Shown: positions 1 through 10,762, numbered from the stretch's first letter. The stretch is 57,473 bases of DNA from Streptococcus sp. DD13 (GCF_001578875.1 NZ_KQ969506.1:481802-539274); one strand, 5' to 3'. The notes: generated by a model not told the origin, from the letters alone. Translations and numbers: made by a program.

Positions 1-491
1 CCCACCATCATCGATAACCGATTACTAAAGTCATTTTCTAAGGTGGGGAGCAGACTAGCTAATTGTTGTTGACTGTCCGCATCTAGTCCCCACTCTAAAA
101 GAAAGATCGTTTCACCTTCTGCAATGGGACACCGATAGAGGATGGGAGGGAGCAAATTTTCAAGAATCGCTTGAAGACCAGCGTCTAGCGCTTCTGAATG
201 AGATAAATAGAAAAACTGTACCGTTTCAAGCTGATTCGGAGCATGGGGAGTCCTCCCGGATAGAAATTCCAACCACGGATCTTGCGGAGAATGCTGCTCC
301 TTCTCCTTTAAGAAATAGTCTAATAAAACCTGTTCTCGTTCCGTCAGATCCGTAGGGTTCAAAAGGAGATACTCCTCTCCATCCCAGAGACTATAGACTT
401 CCTGGCTACGGCTCTCCATAGCGGACCGTTCAGCTTTAGGAAATAACTTTTTAAAGTTTAAAGAAAGCTTCTGTCTCTCATTTTTCTTCAT
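1..491 (-). CDS. Partial gene of unknown function, 3' end outside window
   Basis: An open frame starts at ATG 491-489 and runs off the left edge after 163 codons. A good ribosome binding site (GGAGAAG, 6 bases before ATG) lies inside the end of pyrC, and the two genes overlap by 14 bases, so they are probably co-translated. The protein begins [18 protein letters not shown] and is acidic and Leu/Glu-rich with no membrane segment or signal peptide. Its pattern loosely recalls the sensory part of PucR/CdaR-type regulators, but no defining motif is visible and the expected C-terminal HTH would lie outside the window. I do not recognise it. Confidence 0.7.
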   Translation of the reverse strand, partial: MKKNERQKLSLNFKKLFPKAERSAMESRSQEVYSLWDGEEYLLLNPTDLTEREQVLLDYFLKEKEQHSPQDPWLEFLSGRTPHAPNQLETVQFFYLSHSEALDAGLQAILENLLPPILYRCPIAEGETIFLLEWGLDADSQQQLASLLPTLENDFSNRLSMMV

Positions 492-1748
492 AAACTACTT
501 CTCCATCACAAATAGTATATTTCACTACACCTTTTAGGGTATCATCGATGAAAGGTGAATTGGCTGCTTTGGAGTGGAAGTTAGCTGTGACTACACGTTC
601 CTCATTCTCTGCAAAAATGACGATGTCCGCTGGACCACCTTCTGCTAGATAGCCAGCATCAAAGCCGTAAAGAGCGGCAGGATTATGGGTCATCTTAGAT
701 AGAAGTTGAGATAAACTGAGATGGCCATCCGCTACTAAATGAGTCAAGCCAAGAGATAGGGAAGTCTCCAGTCCCGTCATACCAGAGGGAGCTTTGGTCA
801 CATCTGCTACATTTTTTTCATCCGCATGGTGGGGAGCATGATCTGTCGCAATAATGGAGATAACCCCTGATTTTAATCCTTCAATGACTGCCAAGCGATC
901 TTCTTCCGTCCGTAGAGGTGGGTTCATCTTGGCATTTGGCCCTTTGACTAGGAGTAAATCTTCCGTCCGTGAGAAATGTTGCGGAGCTACTTCTGCTGTC
1001 ACTTTGGCACCTAATGATTGTGCAAACTCCACAACTTTAACAGACTCGGCCTTGGACAAGTGCTGGACGTGGAATTTATTCCCAATTTCATAGGCAATCA
1101 TAACGTCACGGGCAACCATACTATACTCCGCCACACCACGAGCTCCACCACAACCAAAATGTTGCTTGGCCACACCTTCATTGAGTCCAAGGATTCCATT
1201 TAGCTTGGGATCTTCTTCATGAAGAGCCACGACGACATCCAATTTCTTGGCCCTTTTGAAAGCCGCGCGAACAACTCCGGTGTCTTCCAAGGGAATCCCG
1301 TCATCAGACAGTCCGACAGCTCCCGCTTGGATCAGACCCTCGAAATCTGTCAGGTGTTGACCATCAAATTGCGTCGTAACAGTGGCATTGGTTAGGACAT
1401 GGATTTTTCCTTTGCAGCCGATGCCAGAACTTCTTCTAAAGTATCAACCGTCGAAATCGTCGGATTGGTATTGGCCATCATGACGACGGTGGTAAAGCCA
1501 CCAGCCGCAGCAGCTAAAGCCCCTGTGTGAATGTCTTCCTTGTGAGTCTGACCAGGCTCACGGAAATGTACATGAATATCCACCAAACCAGGTGCAACGA
1601 CGAGACCCGTCGCATCAATCACTTCTGCACCATCTTGGACAATATGTTCAGCGATTTTGAGGACTCTTTTCCCCTCTACCAGAACATCACACACTTGATC
1701 AAGATGTGTTTTGGGATCAATGACACGACCATTTTTGATGAGTAACAT
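478..1748 (-). pseudogene. pyrC: pyrC, dihydroorotase (one-base frameshift)
   Basis: Dihydroorotase cyclises carbamoyl-aspartate to dihydroorotate in de novo pyrimidine synthesis. The start is ATG 1748 (MLLIKNGR) behind AAGGAGAAAG. The amidohydrolase metal motif [10 protein letters not shown] is in the first part; ATDHAPHH and [12 protein letters not shown] are in the second. The frame breaks at the T5 run 1404-1408: the minus strand reads GGAAAAATCC where GGAAAAAATCC would continue as [18 protein letters not shown] and join both halves. With one base restored the protein is 423 residues, the usual streptococcal length. As given, translation stops after about 118 residues. It follows mutX by 10 bases, giving an ung-mutX-pyrC operon. 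Confidence 0.93.
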
Positions 1749-1758
1749 AACTTTCTCC

Positions 1759-2244
1759 TTATTCTCCTCCATAAAATACAACAGACCAATCTGTCAAAAC
1801 TTCCTGCTTATAACAAAACTTAGCTGAAAAGAACGGCTTTCGCTCCAACATCCAGTCCAAAAAAAGTCGATCCCCCGTCCACATAGGCTTCTTGAGCATG
1901 TCTCCATAAGGGACCCACTCTAGGGTTCCTTCCGTACAGTCTGCAATCAGGTCCCCTGTAAAGTCCGTCACACGAAAGACATAACAATACCAATCCTTGT
2001 CTGGTGTAAAATCTGGGAAGGTGATGTGCCCCACCATGTCTATTCTAGTAGCTGTCAGCCCTGTCTCTTCCCTGATTTCACGGATGGCGCAGGCTTCCGG
2101 TGTCTCACCAGCTTCCAGTTTCCCACCAACGGAGACCCATTTTCCCTCGTGAATGTCCTTTTCCTTTTTGTTGCGGTGTAGAAGTAAAAACTCCCGTCCA
2201 TTGTCCAAGTAACAAATCGTCGCTAACTGCACTGTCTTTCCCAC
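1759..2244 (-). CDS. mutX: MutX, Nudix 8-oxo-dGTP diphosphatase
   Basis: A 161-residue Nudix hydrolase expected to remove oxidised 8-oxo-dGTP from the nucleotide pool. The Nudix box is complete at about residues 41-63: [17 protein letters not shown] followed by REETGL, matching GX5EX7REUXEEXGU. Translation starts at GTG 2244 preceded by GAGGAGG. The C-terminus ([10 protein letters not shown]) matches the streptococcal MutX type. It lies between ung and pyrC with short gaps, so it pairs base-excision repair (ung) with pool sanitation. Confidence 0.93.
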   Translation of the reverse strand: MGKTVQLATICYLDNGREFLLLHRNKKEKDIHEGKWVSVGGKLEAGETPEACAIREIREETGLTATRIDMVGHITFPDFTPDKDWYCYVFRVTDFTGDLIADCTEGTLEWVPYGDMLKKPMWTGDRLFLDWMLERKPFFSAKFCYKQEVLTDWSVVFYGGE

Positions 2245-2283
2245 ACCAATCGCCTCCTCACTTCCCTTTTTCTTTAGACTCTC

Positions 2284-2937
2284 CTACTTCAACCAATCAA
2301 TTGGGGCTTGACCTTTGTCTTCCAAAAAGCTATTCGCCTTCGAGAAGGGGTGGCTACCAAAAAAGCCACGATAGCTTGAAAGAGGACTAGGATGAGCAGA
2401 CTCTAGCACCAAGTGGCTAGGGTTGGTAATGAGACTTTTTTTCTTTCGAGCAAAGCCTCCCCAGAGGATAAAGACCACCGGTGTCTCCTTTTCATTGACC
2501 AGCTGGATGATGGCATCTGTGAATGGTTCCCAGATGATATTCGCATGACCGTTAGCCTGTCCAGCAGGGACGGTCAGGCAGGCATTCAGCAATAGCACTC
2601 CTTGCTTTGCCCAAGACGTCAAGTCGTGATTGACCTTGACCCCGATGTCATCTTCCAATTCTTTTAAGATATTTTGTAAAGAAGGGGGTGCCTGCAATTC
2701 ATTCGGGACGGAGAAAGACAAACCTTGAGCTTGCATCGGTCCATGATAAGGATCCTGACCCAAAATGACTACCTTGACATCCTCTAAATGAGTCTCTTGT
2801 AAGGCGGCAAAGACCTTTTCTCTTGGTGGATAGACCCTTCCTTGAGCGTACACCTGGTCCAAAAAGGCCTTAATTTTCCCAAAATAATGCTCAGGAAGCT
2901 TAGACTGAATCGCTCCATGCCAGCTTGAATGTTGCAT
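2284..2937 (-). CDS. ung: Uracil-DNA glycosylase
   Basis: This 217-residue family 1 uracil-DNA glycosylase excises uracil from DNA to start base-excision repair. The catalytic motif GQDPYHG is at about residues 60-66, with [12 protein letters not shown] in the middle and the DNA-intercalation loop [16 protein letters not shown] near the C-terminus. Length is typical. AGGAAGAG precedes the ATG at 2937. It is the first gene of the ung-mutX-pyrC transcription unit. Confidence 0.97.
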   Translation of the reverse strand: MQHSSWHGAIQSKLPEHYFGKIKAFLDQVYAQGRVYPPREKVFAALQETHLEDVKVVILGQDPYHGPMQAQGLSFSVPNELQAPPSLQNILKELEDDIGVKVNHDLTSWAKQGVLLLNACLTVPAGQANGHANIIWEPFTDAIIQLVNEKETPVVFILWGGFARKKKSLITNPSHLVLESAHPSPLSSYRGFFGSHPFSKANSFLEDKGQAPIDWLK

Positions 2938-2971
2938 GTTCTCTTCCTTTCTAAAAATAATCTTTGGCCTT

Positions 2972-2977
2972 ATTATA
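2972..2977 (-). promoter_or_regulatory. Extended -10 promoter of ung-mutX-pyrC
   Basis: The minus strand reads TGGTATAAT, a perfect -10 with the TGn extension, about 35 bases upstream of the ung ATG. There is no convincing -35 hexamer, as expected for an extended -10 promoter. Confidence 0.65.
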
Positions 2978-3014
2978 CCATATTAAGTCTCTTTCGTATC
3001 TCGACGATCAAGAA

Positions 3015-3046
3015 GAAAAAGAGGCTGGGACAAATGTCCTAGCCTC
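3015..3046 (-). terminator. Rho-independent terminator in the repeat end
   Basis: On the minus strand GAGGCTAGGAC and GTCCCAGCCTC form an 11-bp stem (one G-T pair) with a 4-base loop, followed by TTTTTCTTC. It would end transcription of the membrane protein gene that stops at 3216. Confidence 0.75.
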
Positions 3047-3195
3047 TCCATTGTTTTTGGATGGTCGAGTAAGACGCAGTGGTTGAGTGGGCTCTGCTAG
3101 GCTGATTTCATCAGCTTTTACAGCTCGACTCAACTGTGCGGAGGTGGGACGACGAAATCGAATTCTAAGGAATGACCGATTTCTGTCCCACTCTC
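3021..3195. repeat. Streptococcal intergenic repeat, about 175 bp, inverted ends
   Basis: The element is bounded by imperfect inverted ends: GAGGCTGGGACAAAT at the left and, read on the minus strand, GAGAGTGGGACAGAAAT at the right. The interior (CGACGAAATCGAATTC, and a GCTGATTTCATCAGC palindrome) matches what I remember of a short non-coding element common between genes in several streptococci. No coding capacity is evident. It sits directly after the 507-residue membrane protein gene and provides that gene's terminator. Only one copy is evident here, so its repeat nature rests on recollection. Confidence 0.6.
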
Positions 3196-3215
3196 TTCTT
3201 CCTTTCGGTTTGTCA

Positions 3216-4739
3216 CTAACCTTCCAATTCTTCCTTCCAGAAGCCTTTCGGTTTCTTAGTCAATCCAGTCAAACCTAAGCCAGCCAAGATGAGAACTTGT
3301 GGAAGAAATTGAATCAAATACCGTGTCTTTCCTCCTTCAAAAATCAGAAGAAAGAGGAGACCTCCAAAGACAGCAAGGCTCAAAAAATTCAAAGAATCGC
3401 TTAGTTTGAAGCGGAGAAAAACTAGCACCAACCCTACAGCCATCACAATCCAAAGAAACTGCTTAACCAAAGCATAGTACCGGTACTCACTCTTATCAAT
3501 ACTCAGGAAGTATTTCCGAATCCAGGAGCTGATCCCCCAATGTTTCGTATAGCGATACAGCGGATTCAGGACCGGTGTTTTTTCATTGTCAATGTCACGA
3601 TAAGGCCAGCCTAGCGTTCCTTCTGAAACTGTCAACTCTTGTTTTTCTATCAGGTGGTTCACAAAAGAAAATAAGGTATACTGGCCAAGTCGACGCTTGA
3701 TTTCTTTGACAACATTTTCTCTCAGGAACATTCCATTGTTGTATTCGGAACGCTTTTCCGGCTCAATATACTGAAGTAAGCCCTCTTTCATATCCTCTTG
3801 GTCATGACCTGTACTCGTTAGGCCCAAGTTTACAAAGAGCAAAGGCCCTTTTGCTAAACCCTGTCCTTCTATGAGCGTGACTTCTTCTTGACGATCTATG
3901 AACCAGTTTAAGCTTCCAACAGCTAGCACAAAAGGTATTCCAATATGCAAGAAAACCAAACCTGTCTTTTTCCAATTTCCTTTGAACAATAACGTCATCA
4001 AAAATGCGATAAGAACAATAAAAGTAGTCGGCCGAATCACTATCGCCAGTGCAGAAATCCCCGCAAGAAGAAGAGACTTTTTGACCACTTGTACCCGATC
4101 ATGAGACGCTAGGATATCCAAGGCGAATATCAACTGCAAGGCAATGAACGGAAGGGGCAGGATATCCGTATACATGGAGTAAAAGTAAGGGGAAAAACCA
4201 AGCAATCCAACATAAAGGATAAAAATAGCATTTCCTACTTGAGATCCAAAATGACGACTAGTGCCTCGGTAGAGAATCCAGGCTGTTGCATTGGTGCACA
4301 GCATATTCACCCCTTGCAGGATCCATAGGCTAGAAAAACCAAACATATTGTAAAAGAATCGCTCATAGAGAAATAAGGAAAGATTATTGGGATTTCTCGT
4401 CAGGTAGTTGGAAATCGACTGATCACTGATAATTCTAAAAGCCCCTTGAAAAACGACTGCTGCATCCCGTCGGATCAGTAATTCTGATGATATCAGAAAG
4501 AGGACTTGAAGAGCAACGGCTACAAGTGTAATCAATCGCTTGTGATTTACGAGAAATACATAGCATTGTTTCCACCACTTCACAGACCCGATTGACAAAA
4601 GGACTAGGATCCACAAAAAAGGATCGCTCCAGGAAGTAATCGTAGAAATCTGAGTGATGGCCACCACCAGCCAATGTACTGCTATAAGAAGCAAGATGAT
4701 TTGGAGAACTTTAAATGTTTTCTGATATATTTGCATCAT
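3216..4739 (-). CDS. Polytopic membrane protein, GT-C glycosyltransferase-like
   Basis: This 507-residue protein has about ten to twelve hydrophobic segments, the first at residues 8-28. A charged extracytoplasmic stretch lies at about 285-400 and TM segments return at the end (FLWIVMAVGLVLVF and later). The layout resembles GT-C/GT39-like polyprenyl-phosphate-sugar transferases (NCBI TIGR03766-type proteins); the conserved-looking FEGGKTRYLIQFLPQ near the C-terminus fits. The substrate is unknown. There is no Shine-Dalgarno: the ATG at 4739 lies six bases after a -10 hexamer, so the mRNA is probably leaderless. Adjacent pyrE belongs to a separate unit. Confidence 0.85.
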   Translation of the reverse strand: MMQIYQKTFKVLQIILLLIAVHWLVVAITQISTITSWSDPFLWILVLLSIGSVKWWKQCYVFLVNHKRLITLVAVALQVLFLISSELLIRRDAAVVFQGAFRIISDQSISNYLTRNPNNLSLFLYERFFYNMFGFSSLWILQGVNMLCTNATAWILYRGTSRHFGSQVGNAIFILYVGLLGFSPYFYSMYTDILPLPFIALQLIFALDILASHDRVQVVKKSLLLAGISALAIVIRPTTFIVLIAFLMTLLFKGNWKKTGLVFLHIGIPFVLAVGSLNWFIDRQEEVTLIEGQGLAKGPLLFVNLGLTSTGHDQEDMKEGLLQYIEPEKRSEYNNGMFLRENVVKEIKRRLGQYTLFSFVNHLIEKQELTVSEGTLGWPYRDIDNEKTPVLNPLYRYTKHWGISSWIRKYFLSIDKSEYRYYALVKQFLWIVMAVGLVLVFLRFKLSDSLNFLSLAVFGGLLFLLIFEGGKTRYLIQFLPQVLILAGLGLTGLTKKPKGFWKEELEG

Positions 4740-4754
4740 TAGGCTAGTATAGCA
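4740..4754 (-). promoter_or_regulatory. Leaderless extended -10 promoter
   Basis: On the minus strand TGCTATACT is followed by AGCCTA and then ATG. The six-base gap places +1 on the A of the start codon. No ribosome binding site is present. Confidence 0.65.
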
Positions 4755-4775
4755 TAAGCCTTACGGAAAACAAAT

Positions 4776-4810
4776 CAAAATGAACAGCCTTTTATAAGCT
4801 GTTCATTTTT
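4776..4810. terminator. Terminator after pyrE
   Basis: AAAATGAACAGC and GCTGTTCATTTT pair over 12 bp around a 9-base loop. The stem ends in A/T on both sides, so it may work both ways; on the minus strand it closes the pyrF-pyrE unit. Confidence 0.8.
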
Positions 4811-4849
4811 GAACTCTTCTACCTTCAAGTTGATTTGAATCAATGAAGC

Positions 4850-5485
4850 TTATTTCTGTTCTTGCCACGTTTCTTGATTCTCTTTGAATTTTTTCAACAA
4901 CTGAAGACCATCTGCTGTGATGTACCCCTGCACCTTTGCCACCTTGATTAATTCGGAATAATTCGATAGGGTGACGAGGGGAACACCTGCTTCTTCAAAG
5001 TTTTTCTTAGCGATCGGCAACTCATAGGTAAAGATGGCAACTACACCCAATACTTCTGCTCCTTCTCGTTTAGCAGCTGCAACCGCATCTAAGACAGAGC
5101 CTCCCGTAGAGATCAAATCCTCGATGATCACCATCTTTTGCCCCTTAACTACGCGCCCTTCGATTTGGTTTCCAGCTCCATGGTCTTTGGGTTTGCTACG
5201 AATATAGGCAAATGGAAGGCCCATTCGATCAGCAATAATGGCTCCATGAGGAATCCCTGCTGTAGCAGTCCCAGCAATCACTTCGACTTCGGGAAATTCT
5301 TCCATGATGCTAGAGACAAAACCATTTTCAATCAGGGTACGCGTCTCCGGATAAGAAAGGGTAATTCGATTATCCGTATAAATCGGGGACTGGATCCCGG
5401 ATGCCCAAGTAAACGGTTCTTCCGGTTTTAAATAAACGGCTTTAATATCTAATAAATCCGATGCGATTTGTGTTGCAAGGCTCAT
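4850..5485 (-). CDS. pyrE: Orotate phosphoribosyltransferase
   Basis: PyrE (211 residues) transfers phosphoribose from PRPP to orotate, giving OMP, the fifth step of pyrimidine synthesis. The PRPP-binding signature [16 protein letters not shown] lies at about residues 119-134, and [18 protein letters not shown] and [12 protein letters not shown] are typical of the family. AAAAGGAGAAAAACT precedes the ATG. It is 60 bases downstream of pyrF and shares its PyrR-controlled transcript. Confidence 0.97.
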   Translation of the reverse strand: MSLATQIASDLLDIKAVYLKPEEPFTWASGIQSPIYTDNRITLSYPETRTLIENGFVSSIMEEFPEVEVIAGTATAGIPHGAIIADRMGLPFAYIRSKPKDHGAGNQIEGRVVKGQKMVIIEDLISTGGSVLDAVAAAKREGAEVLGVVAIFTYELPIAKKNFEEAGVPLVTLSNYSELIKVAKVQGYITADGLQLLKKFKENQETWQEQK

Positions 5486-5545
5486 AGTTTTTCTCCTTTT
5501 GTTTTGTTCACCTGATGATAACGATATACACTTAAATCCAGACTG

Positions 5546-6243
5546 TTAGTCCACTTGATTCCACTCCTCATAAATCTGCCGGTAAGAAGCGACAGGGTCT
5601 TCAGCTCTTGTGATTGGACGGCCCACAACGATATAATCAGAGCCAATCTGACGAGCCTGTGCTGGTGTCATCACCCGCTTCTGATCTCCAACAGCAGCTC
5701 CTGCGGGACGGATTCCCGGAGTTAAGCAGACAAAGTCAGAAGAAGTGTGTTGTTTAATCAAAGCAACTTCCTGGGCTGAGCAAACCACCCCGTCCAGACC
5801 AGCTTCGTCCGTTTTTGAGCATAATGAAGGACTGATTCTGTCAAACTTGTCTGGATATTTTGGAAATCCTGCATCTGCTCTTCTGAAGTCGAAGTCAATT
5901 GGGTGACCGCTATCAAGATAGGACCTTCGCCAAGCCCCCGACGGGCTGCGGCCATCATCTCCACACCTCCTGCTGCATGCACATTGGTCATATCTACTCC
6001 CAGACCGGCCAATACACGCATTGCAGACTCAACAGTATTGGGGATATCATGTAATTTCAAATCCAAAAAGACACTATGCCCAAGCGCTTTTACATATCGG
6101 ACAATTTCCGGCCCTGACGCATAATAGAGTTCCATCCCGATTTTTACGTAGAGCTTTTCCTCTGTTGGAAACAAGGCCAAGAAGTCTTTTACCTCGGTCA
6201 AACTCGAGAAATCAAGGGCGATTACTGGACGCTTTTCTCTCAT
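5546..6243 (-). pseudogene. pyrF: pyrF, OMP decarboxylase (one-base frameshift)
   Basis: OMP decarboxylase makes UMP, the last step of the pathway. The start is ATG 6243 ([12 protein letters not shown]) behind AAAGGATTGAAT. The catalytic [11 protein letters not shown] motif is at about residues 60-70; LTPGIRPAG and [12 protein letters not shown] occur in the C-terminal part. The frame breaks at the T5 run 5812-5816: the minus strand reads CAAAAACGG where CAAAAAACGG would continue as [19 protein letters not shown]. One restored base gives 232 residues, the normal length. As given, the enzyme lacks its phosphate-binding C-terminus. Confidence 0.93.
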
Positions 6244-6260
6244 ATTCAATCCTTTCAGAC

Positions 6261-6364
6261 AAAAACCTCCGCCAAAAAAGCGAAGGTAGCACAAAACAAT
6301 TCCTCATCGTTTCTTGATGAATACGATAGCATCTTTTTGACCATCTTCCTCGCCTCTCTGGACT
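6261..6364 (-). promoter_or_regulatory. PyrR-dependent attenuator ahead of pyrF-pyrE
   Basis: The minus-strand leader carries AGTCCAGAGAGGC (6352-6364), which fits the PyrR RNA-binding consensus ARUCCNGNGAGGYU. Further on is a terminator: CCTTCGC (6280-6286) pairs with GCGGAGG (6266-6272) and is followed by TTTTTG. By analogy with Bacillus and Enterococcus pyr leaders, PyrR-UMP binding would favour this terminator just before the pyrF ribosome binding site. Confidence 0.85.
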
Positions 6365-6386
6365 CGGTTAAAGATTTATTTCTTTT

Positions 6387-6415
6387 ATTTTACCCCTTTT
6401 AGGGCAGTTTGTAAA
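6387..6415 (-). promoter_or_regulatory. Promoter of pyrF-pyrE
   Basis: TTTACA and TAAAAT are separated by 17 bases on the minus strand, about 20 bases upstream of the PyrR-binding sequence. Confidence 0.65.
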
Positions 6416-6475
6416 GATTATCAGGCTTTTTCTATTTTGCACTGTTTAAATACCTTTACAATGACCGATGAGCCA

Positions 6476-8199
<1,724 letters not shown>

Positions 8200-8287
8200 C
8201 GTTTTCCTTTCTGATGAATCATCCAACCAGAGGTTACGAGCCTGAAGACTGGCCCAATCGAAATCTCTTCATCCTTCGGTTACGATA

Positions 8288-8386
8288 CAAAAAAAGCCTT
8301 GTATCCAGCTCTACAAGGCTACACAAAAACATAGTGAAAAACCACTTTTTCTACTGTTGCACCTTGCCTACCTCACGGGGTAAGTT
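8288..8386 (-). promoter_or_regulatory. PyrR-dependent attenuator ahead of pyrK-pyrD
   Basis: The minus-strand leader contains TACCCCGTGAGGTAGG (within 8364-8386), a PyrR-binding type loop. A perfect 9-bp terminator follows: AGCCTTGTA (8312-8320) pairs with TACAAGGCT (8295-8303), then T7. It is about 90 bases upstream of pyrK. Confidence 0.85.
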
Positions 8387-8405
8387 TAAAGGATAAATTT
8401 TATTC

Positions 8406-8435
8406 ATTATATCCTTTTACCAGCACCTTTGTCAA
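8406..8435 (-). promoter_or_regulatory. Promoter of pyrK-pyrD
   Basis: TTGACA (8430-8435) and TATAAT (8406-8411), both consensus, are 18 bases apart on the minus strand. Transcription would begin about 10-12 bases before the PyrR-binding loop. Confidence 0.85.
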
Positions 8436-8507
8436 CTACCGGACGATAAAGTTTACAAGTTAGAGGAGACTTAGATGGAGATAAAAATACAGGAAATTTA
8501 GGAATCA

Positions 8508-8522
8508 TGATACAATAGCAGT
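8508..8522 (+). promoter_or_regulatory. Leaderless extended -10 promoter of the lysR gene
   Basis: TGATACAAT ends at 8516; AGCAGT fills 8517-8522 and ATG begins at 8523. The six-base gap puts +1 on the start codon. No Shine-Dalgarno is present. Confidence 0.65.
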
Positions 8523-9452
8523 ATGAGAATTCAACAATTACGCTACATCATCAAAATCACTGAAGTCGGCTCTATGAACGAAGCGGCCAAACGCCTCTAT
8601 ATCACGCAACCCAGCCTCTCAAATGCCGTAAAAGACCTAGAACGAGAGATGGGAATTGAAATTTTCCATCGAAATCCCAAAGGAATCACCCTCACCAAAG
8701 ATGGCATGGAATTTCTCTCTTATGCGCGACAAATCGTCGAACAGGCAGAGCTGATGGAAAATCGCTATAAAAACCCTAATCAGAAAAGAGAGGTATTTAG
8801 CGTATCTTCCCAGCATTATGCGTTTGTGGTCAATGCCTTTGTCTCCCTCCTCAAGCGTAGAGATATGGAAAACTATGAACTTTTCTTGCGCGAAACAAGA
8901 ACGTGGGAAATCATTCAAGACGTAAAAAGTTTTCGCTCCGAGATCGGTGTTCTTTATTTAAACCAGTTTAACCGTGATGTGATGACCAAGCTCATTGAAG
9001 ACAATGATTTGCGATACACCACGCTCTTTACAGCTCAACCTCATGTTTTTGTAAGCAAAACCAATCCCCTGGCTCAGAAAAAATCGGTCACTTTGGAAGA
9101 TTTGGAGGACTTTCCCTATCTTTCCTATGAACAAGGGATCAATAATTCCTTTTATTTCTCAGAAGAAATCCTCTCCCAGCTTCCCCACAAAAAATCTATC
9201 GTGGTGTCGGACCGTGCCACACTCTTTAATCTCTTGATTGGCTTAAATGGCTATACGATTGCGACGGGGATTTTGAATTCCAATTTAAATGGAGACAATA
9301 TTCTCTCCATCCCATTGGAGTATGAGGACCAGATCGAACTCATCTATATCCAGCACCATAAAAACAATCTTTCCCAAATGGGGGAAGCCTATATTGATTA
9401 CCTTCTGGAAGAGGTCAAAATGCAACAAACACCTTCAACGGATGAAAATTAA
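8523..9452 (+). CDS. cpsY: LysR-family regulator, CpsY/MtaR-like
   Basis: A 309-residue LysR-type regulator. The N-terminal winged HTH is clear (GSMNEAAKRLYITQPSLSNA, residues 17-36), and the C-terminal two-lobed effector domain follows. Features such as FSVSSQHYAFVVNAFVSLLK and the TIATGILNSNLNGDN stretch match what I recall of streptococcal CpsY/MtaR, which controls methionine uptake and surface properties; the symbol is offered on that basis. It diverges from pyrK and is convergent with an amino-acid-binding lipoprotein gene. The start codon appears leaderless. Confidence 0.85.
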   Translation: MRIQQLRYIIKITEVGSMNEAAKRLYITQPSLSNAVKDLEREMGIEIFHRNPKGITLTKDGMEFLSYARQIVEQAELMENRYKNPNQKREVFSVSSQHYAFVVNAFVSLLKRRDMENYELFLRETRTWEIIQDVKSFRSEIGVLYLNQFNRDVMTKLIEDNDLRYTTLFTAQPHVFVSKTNPLAQKKSVTLEDLEDFPYLSYEQGINNSFYFSEEILSQLPHKKSIVVSDRATLFNLLIGLNGYTIATGILNSNLNGDNILSIPLEYEDQIELIYIQHHKNNLSQMGEAYIDYLLEEVKMQQTPSTDEN

Positions 9453-9491
9453 AGAGGATGCCGACAGAATAGGTCGACATCCTTTTCTTTT
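9453..9491. terminator. Terminator between convergent genes
   Basis: AGGATG (9455-9460) pairs with CATCCT (9478-9483), with an inner CGAC/GTCG pairing, followed by TTTTCTTTT. It ends the lysR transcript and lies 40 bases from the stop of the opposing gene. Confidence 0.7.
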
Positions 9492-9532
9492 GAACATCCG
9501 ATGAAACCAAAGGATCGTGATCAAATCGCTTT

Positions 9533-10357
9533 CTATTTGGATTCATTAGATGAGACAGAGTAGGCTTTCGCTTGCTCAATATATTTATCGTATTCCCCAG
9601 ATGCTTTTAATTTCTTGATAATCTCATCAATTTTTTCTTTCAAATCCCCACTGTTTTTTGGAAGGGCAATGGCTTTTGAGTTATTGGCATGGGTTGGCAA
9701 CTCAACGGTCGCAAGCGCCAAGTCGGAATTATTATCAACGAATCCTTGTGCTACGATTTTATCCATCACTACAGCCTCTACTTTTCCGGCCTTCAGTTCG
9801 CTTACGGCCTCGCTCATATCAGAGATAGAGGTGATGCTAGCTCCGCTCAAGTCTTCCTTGGCATTGGTTTCTTGGGTAGTTCCGGTCTGAACAGCGATTT
9901 TAGCTTTTTTCAAAGCATCTACGGTTGTCAACTTGTCCAAGTCCGTTTTCTTAATCAAGACAGCATCCGAAATATCATAGTAAGATTCAGAAAAATCAAA
10001 AGACTTCTTCCGTTGGTCTGTGACCGTTAAACCAGCGATCGCAATATCTGCTTTCTTACTTTGAACCGCTGCTAGGACATTGTCAAAGCTTAGTTCTTCC
10101 ACTTCCAATTCTACTCCAAGCTCATCTGCTATCTTTTGAGCTAATAAGATATCTGCTCCGACCGTTTGATCCTTTCCATCAATCATGGTTTTAAATTCAA
10201 AGGGAGCGTAATCCGGACTTGTGGCCACCACCAATTTTTTCTTTTCCTGTATATTTTTCAAGGCATCCGTATTGGACGAAGTGGAGGAGCAGGCTGCTAG
10301 AGCTAAACCAGCGAGTACAGCAGTCGTTGCTAGGGCAAAAATTTTTTTAATGTTCAT
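9533..10357 (-). CDS. Amino-acid ABC transporter substrate-binding lipoprotein
   Basis: This 274-residue family 3 solute-binding protein has a lipoprotein signal peptide with lipobox LAAC (Cys at about residue 22) after a Lys-rich start, so it is anchored on the outer face of the membrane. The polar amino-acid-binding fold shows in VVATSPDYAPFEFK and DIAIAGLTVTDQRKKSFDFS. No permease or ATPase gene adjoins it, so it must work with a transporter encoded elsewhere. AAGGAGAACTC precedes the ATG. Its promoter is overlapped by a palindrome (10386-10414), suggesting dedicated repression. The ligand is uncertain. Confidence 0.9.
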   Translation of the reverse strand: MNIKKIFALATTAVLAGLALAACSSTSSNTDALKNIQEKKKLVVATSPDYAPFEFKTMIDGKDQTVGADILLAQKIADELGVELEVEELSFDNVLAAVQSKKADIAIAGLTVTDQRKKSFDFSESYYDISDAVLIKKTDLDKLTTVDALKKAKIAVQTGTTQETNAKEDLSGASITSISDMSEAVSELKAGKVEAVVMDKIVAQGFVDNNSDLALATVELPTHANNSKAIALPKNSGDLKEKIDEIIKKLKASGEYDKYIEQAKAYSVSSNESK

Positions 10358-10385
10358 AATGAGTTCTCCTTAAATTTAACTTAAA

Positions 10386-10417
10386 ACAAGTGTAACTTAA
10401 TTTTATACACTTGTCAA
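10386..10417 (-). promoter_or_regulatory. Promoter with overlapping palindromic operator
   Basis: On the minus strand TTGACA (10412-10417) and TACACT (10389-10394) are 17 bases apart. A perfect inverted repeat ACAAGTGTA-N11-TACACTTGT (10386-10414) covers the -10, the spacer and part of the -35. A dimeric repressor bound there would block polymerase. The regulator is not identifiable from sequence. Confidence 0.75.
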
Positions 10418-10762
10418 GTATTTTTATGCGATATTTTAAAAGTTATTAAAAAGAATATCTGATTCCCCACTACGAGCACTTACCCCCTGATTCGTTCAAG
10501 GTAGAAGATGGGTCTTGTGACTATCGGTTTCTCGAGTTTTTCTACTGGTCTCTTTATATAGAGCTTCCCCATATGGAAAAGTGTATAAAAATCTACCATC
10601 GAAAAGCCGTCGTTTCCAATTATTCTGGCGTCACAGATTTGCCCTCCATGATATGACGATCATCAATTTCACTCGAAGCTATGATGGCTCAAGCGGTCTC
10701 TCCTACAGCAACAACTCCTTCTATGACTACTCTTTCAGAACAGGAAGCAGTACCTTCTTCTT

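Noticed and set aside
478..6243. Programmed frameshifting or transcriptional slippage as the reason for split pyrC and pyrF
   Set aside because: The A runs are only five long, no slippery heptamer with a following structure is evident, and these genes are uninterrupted in known streptococci.
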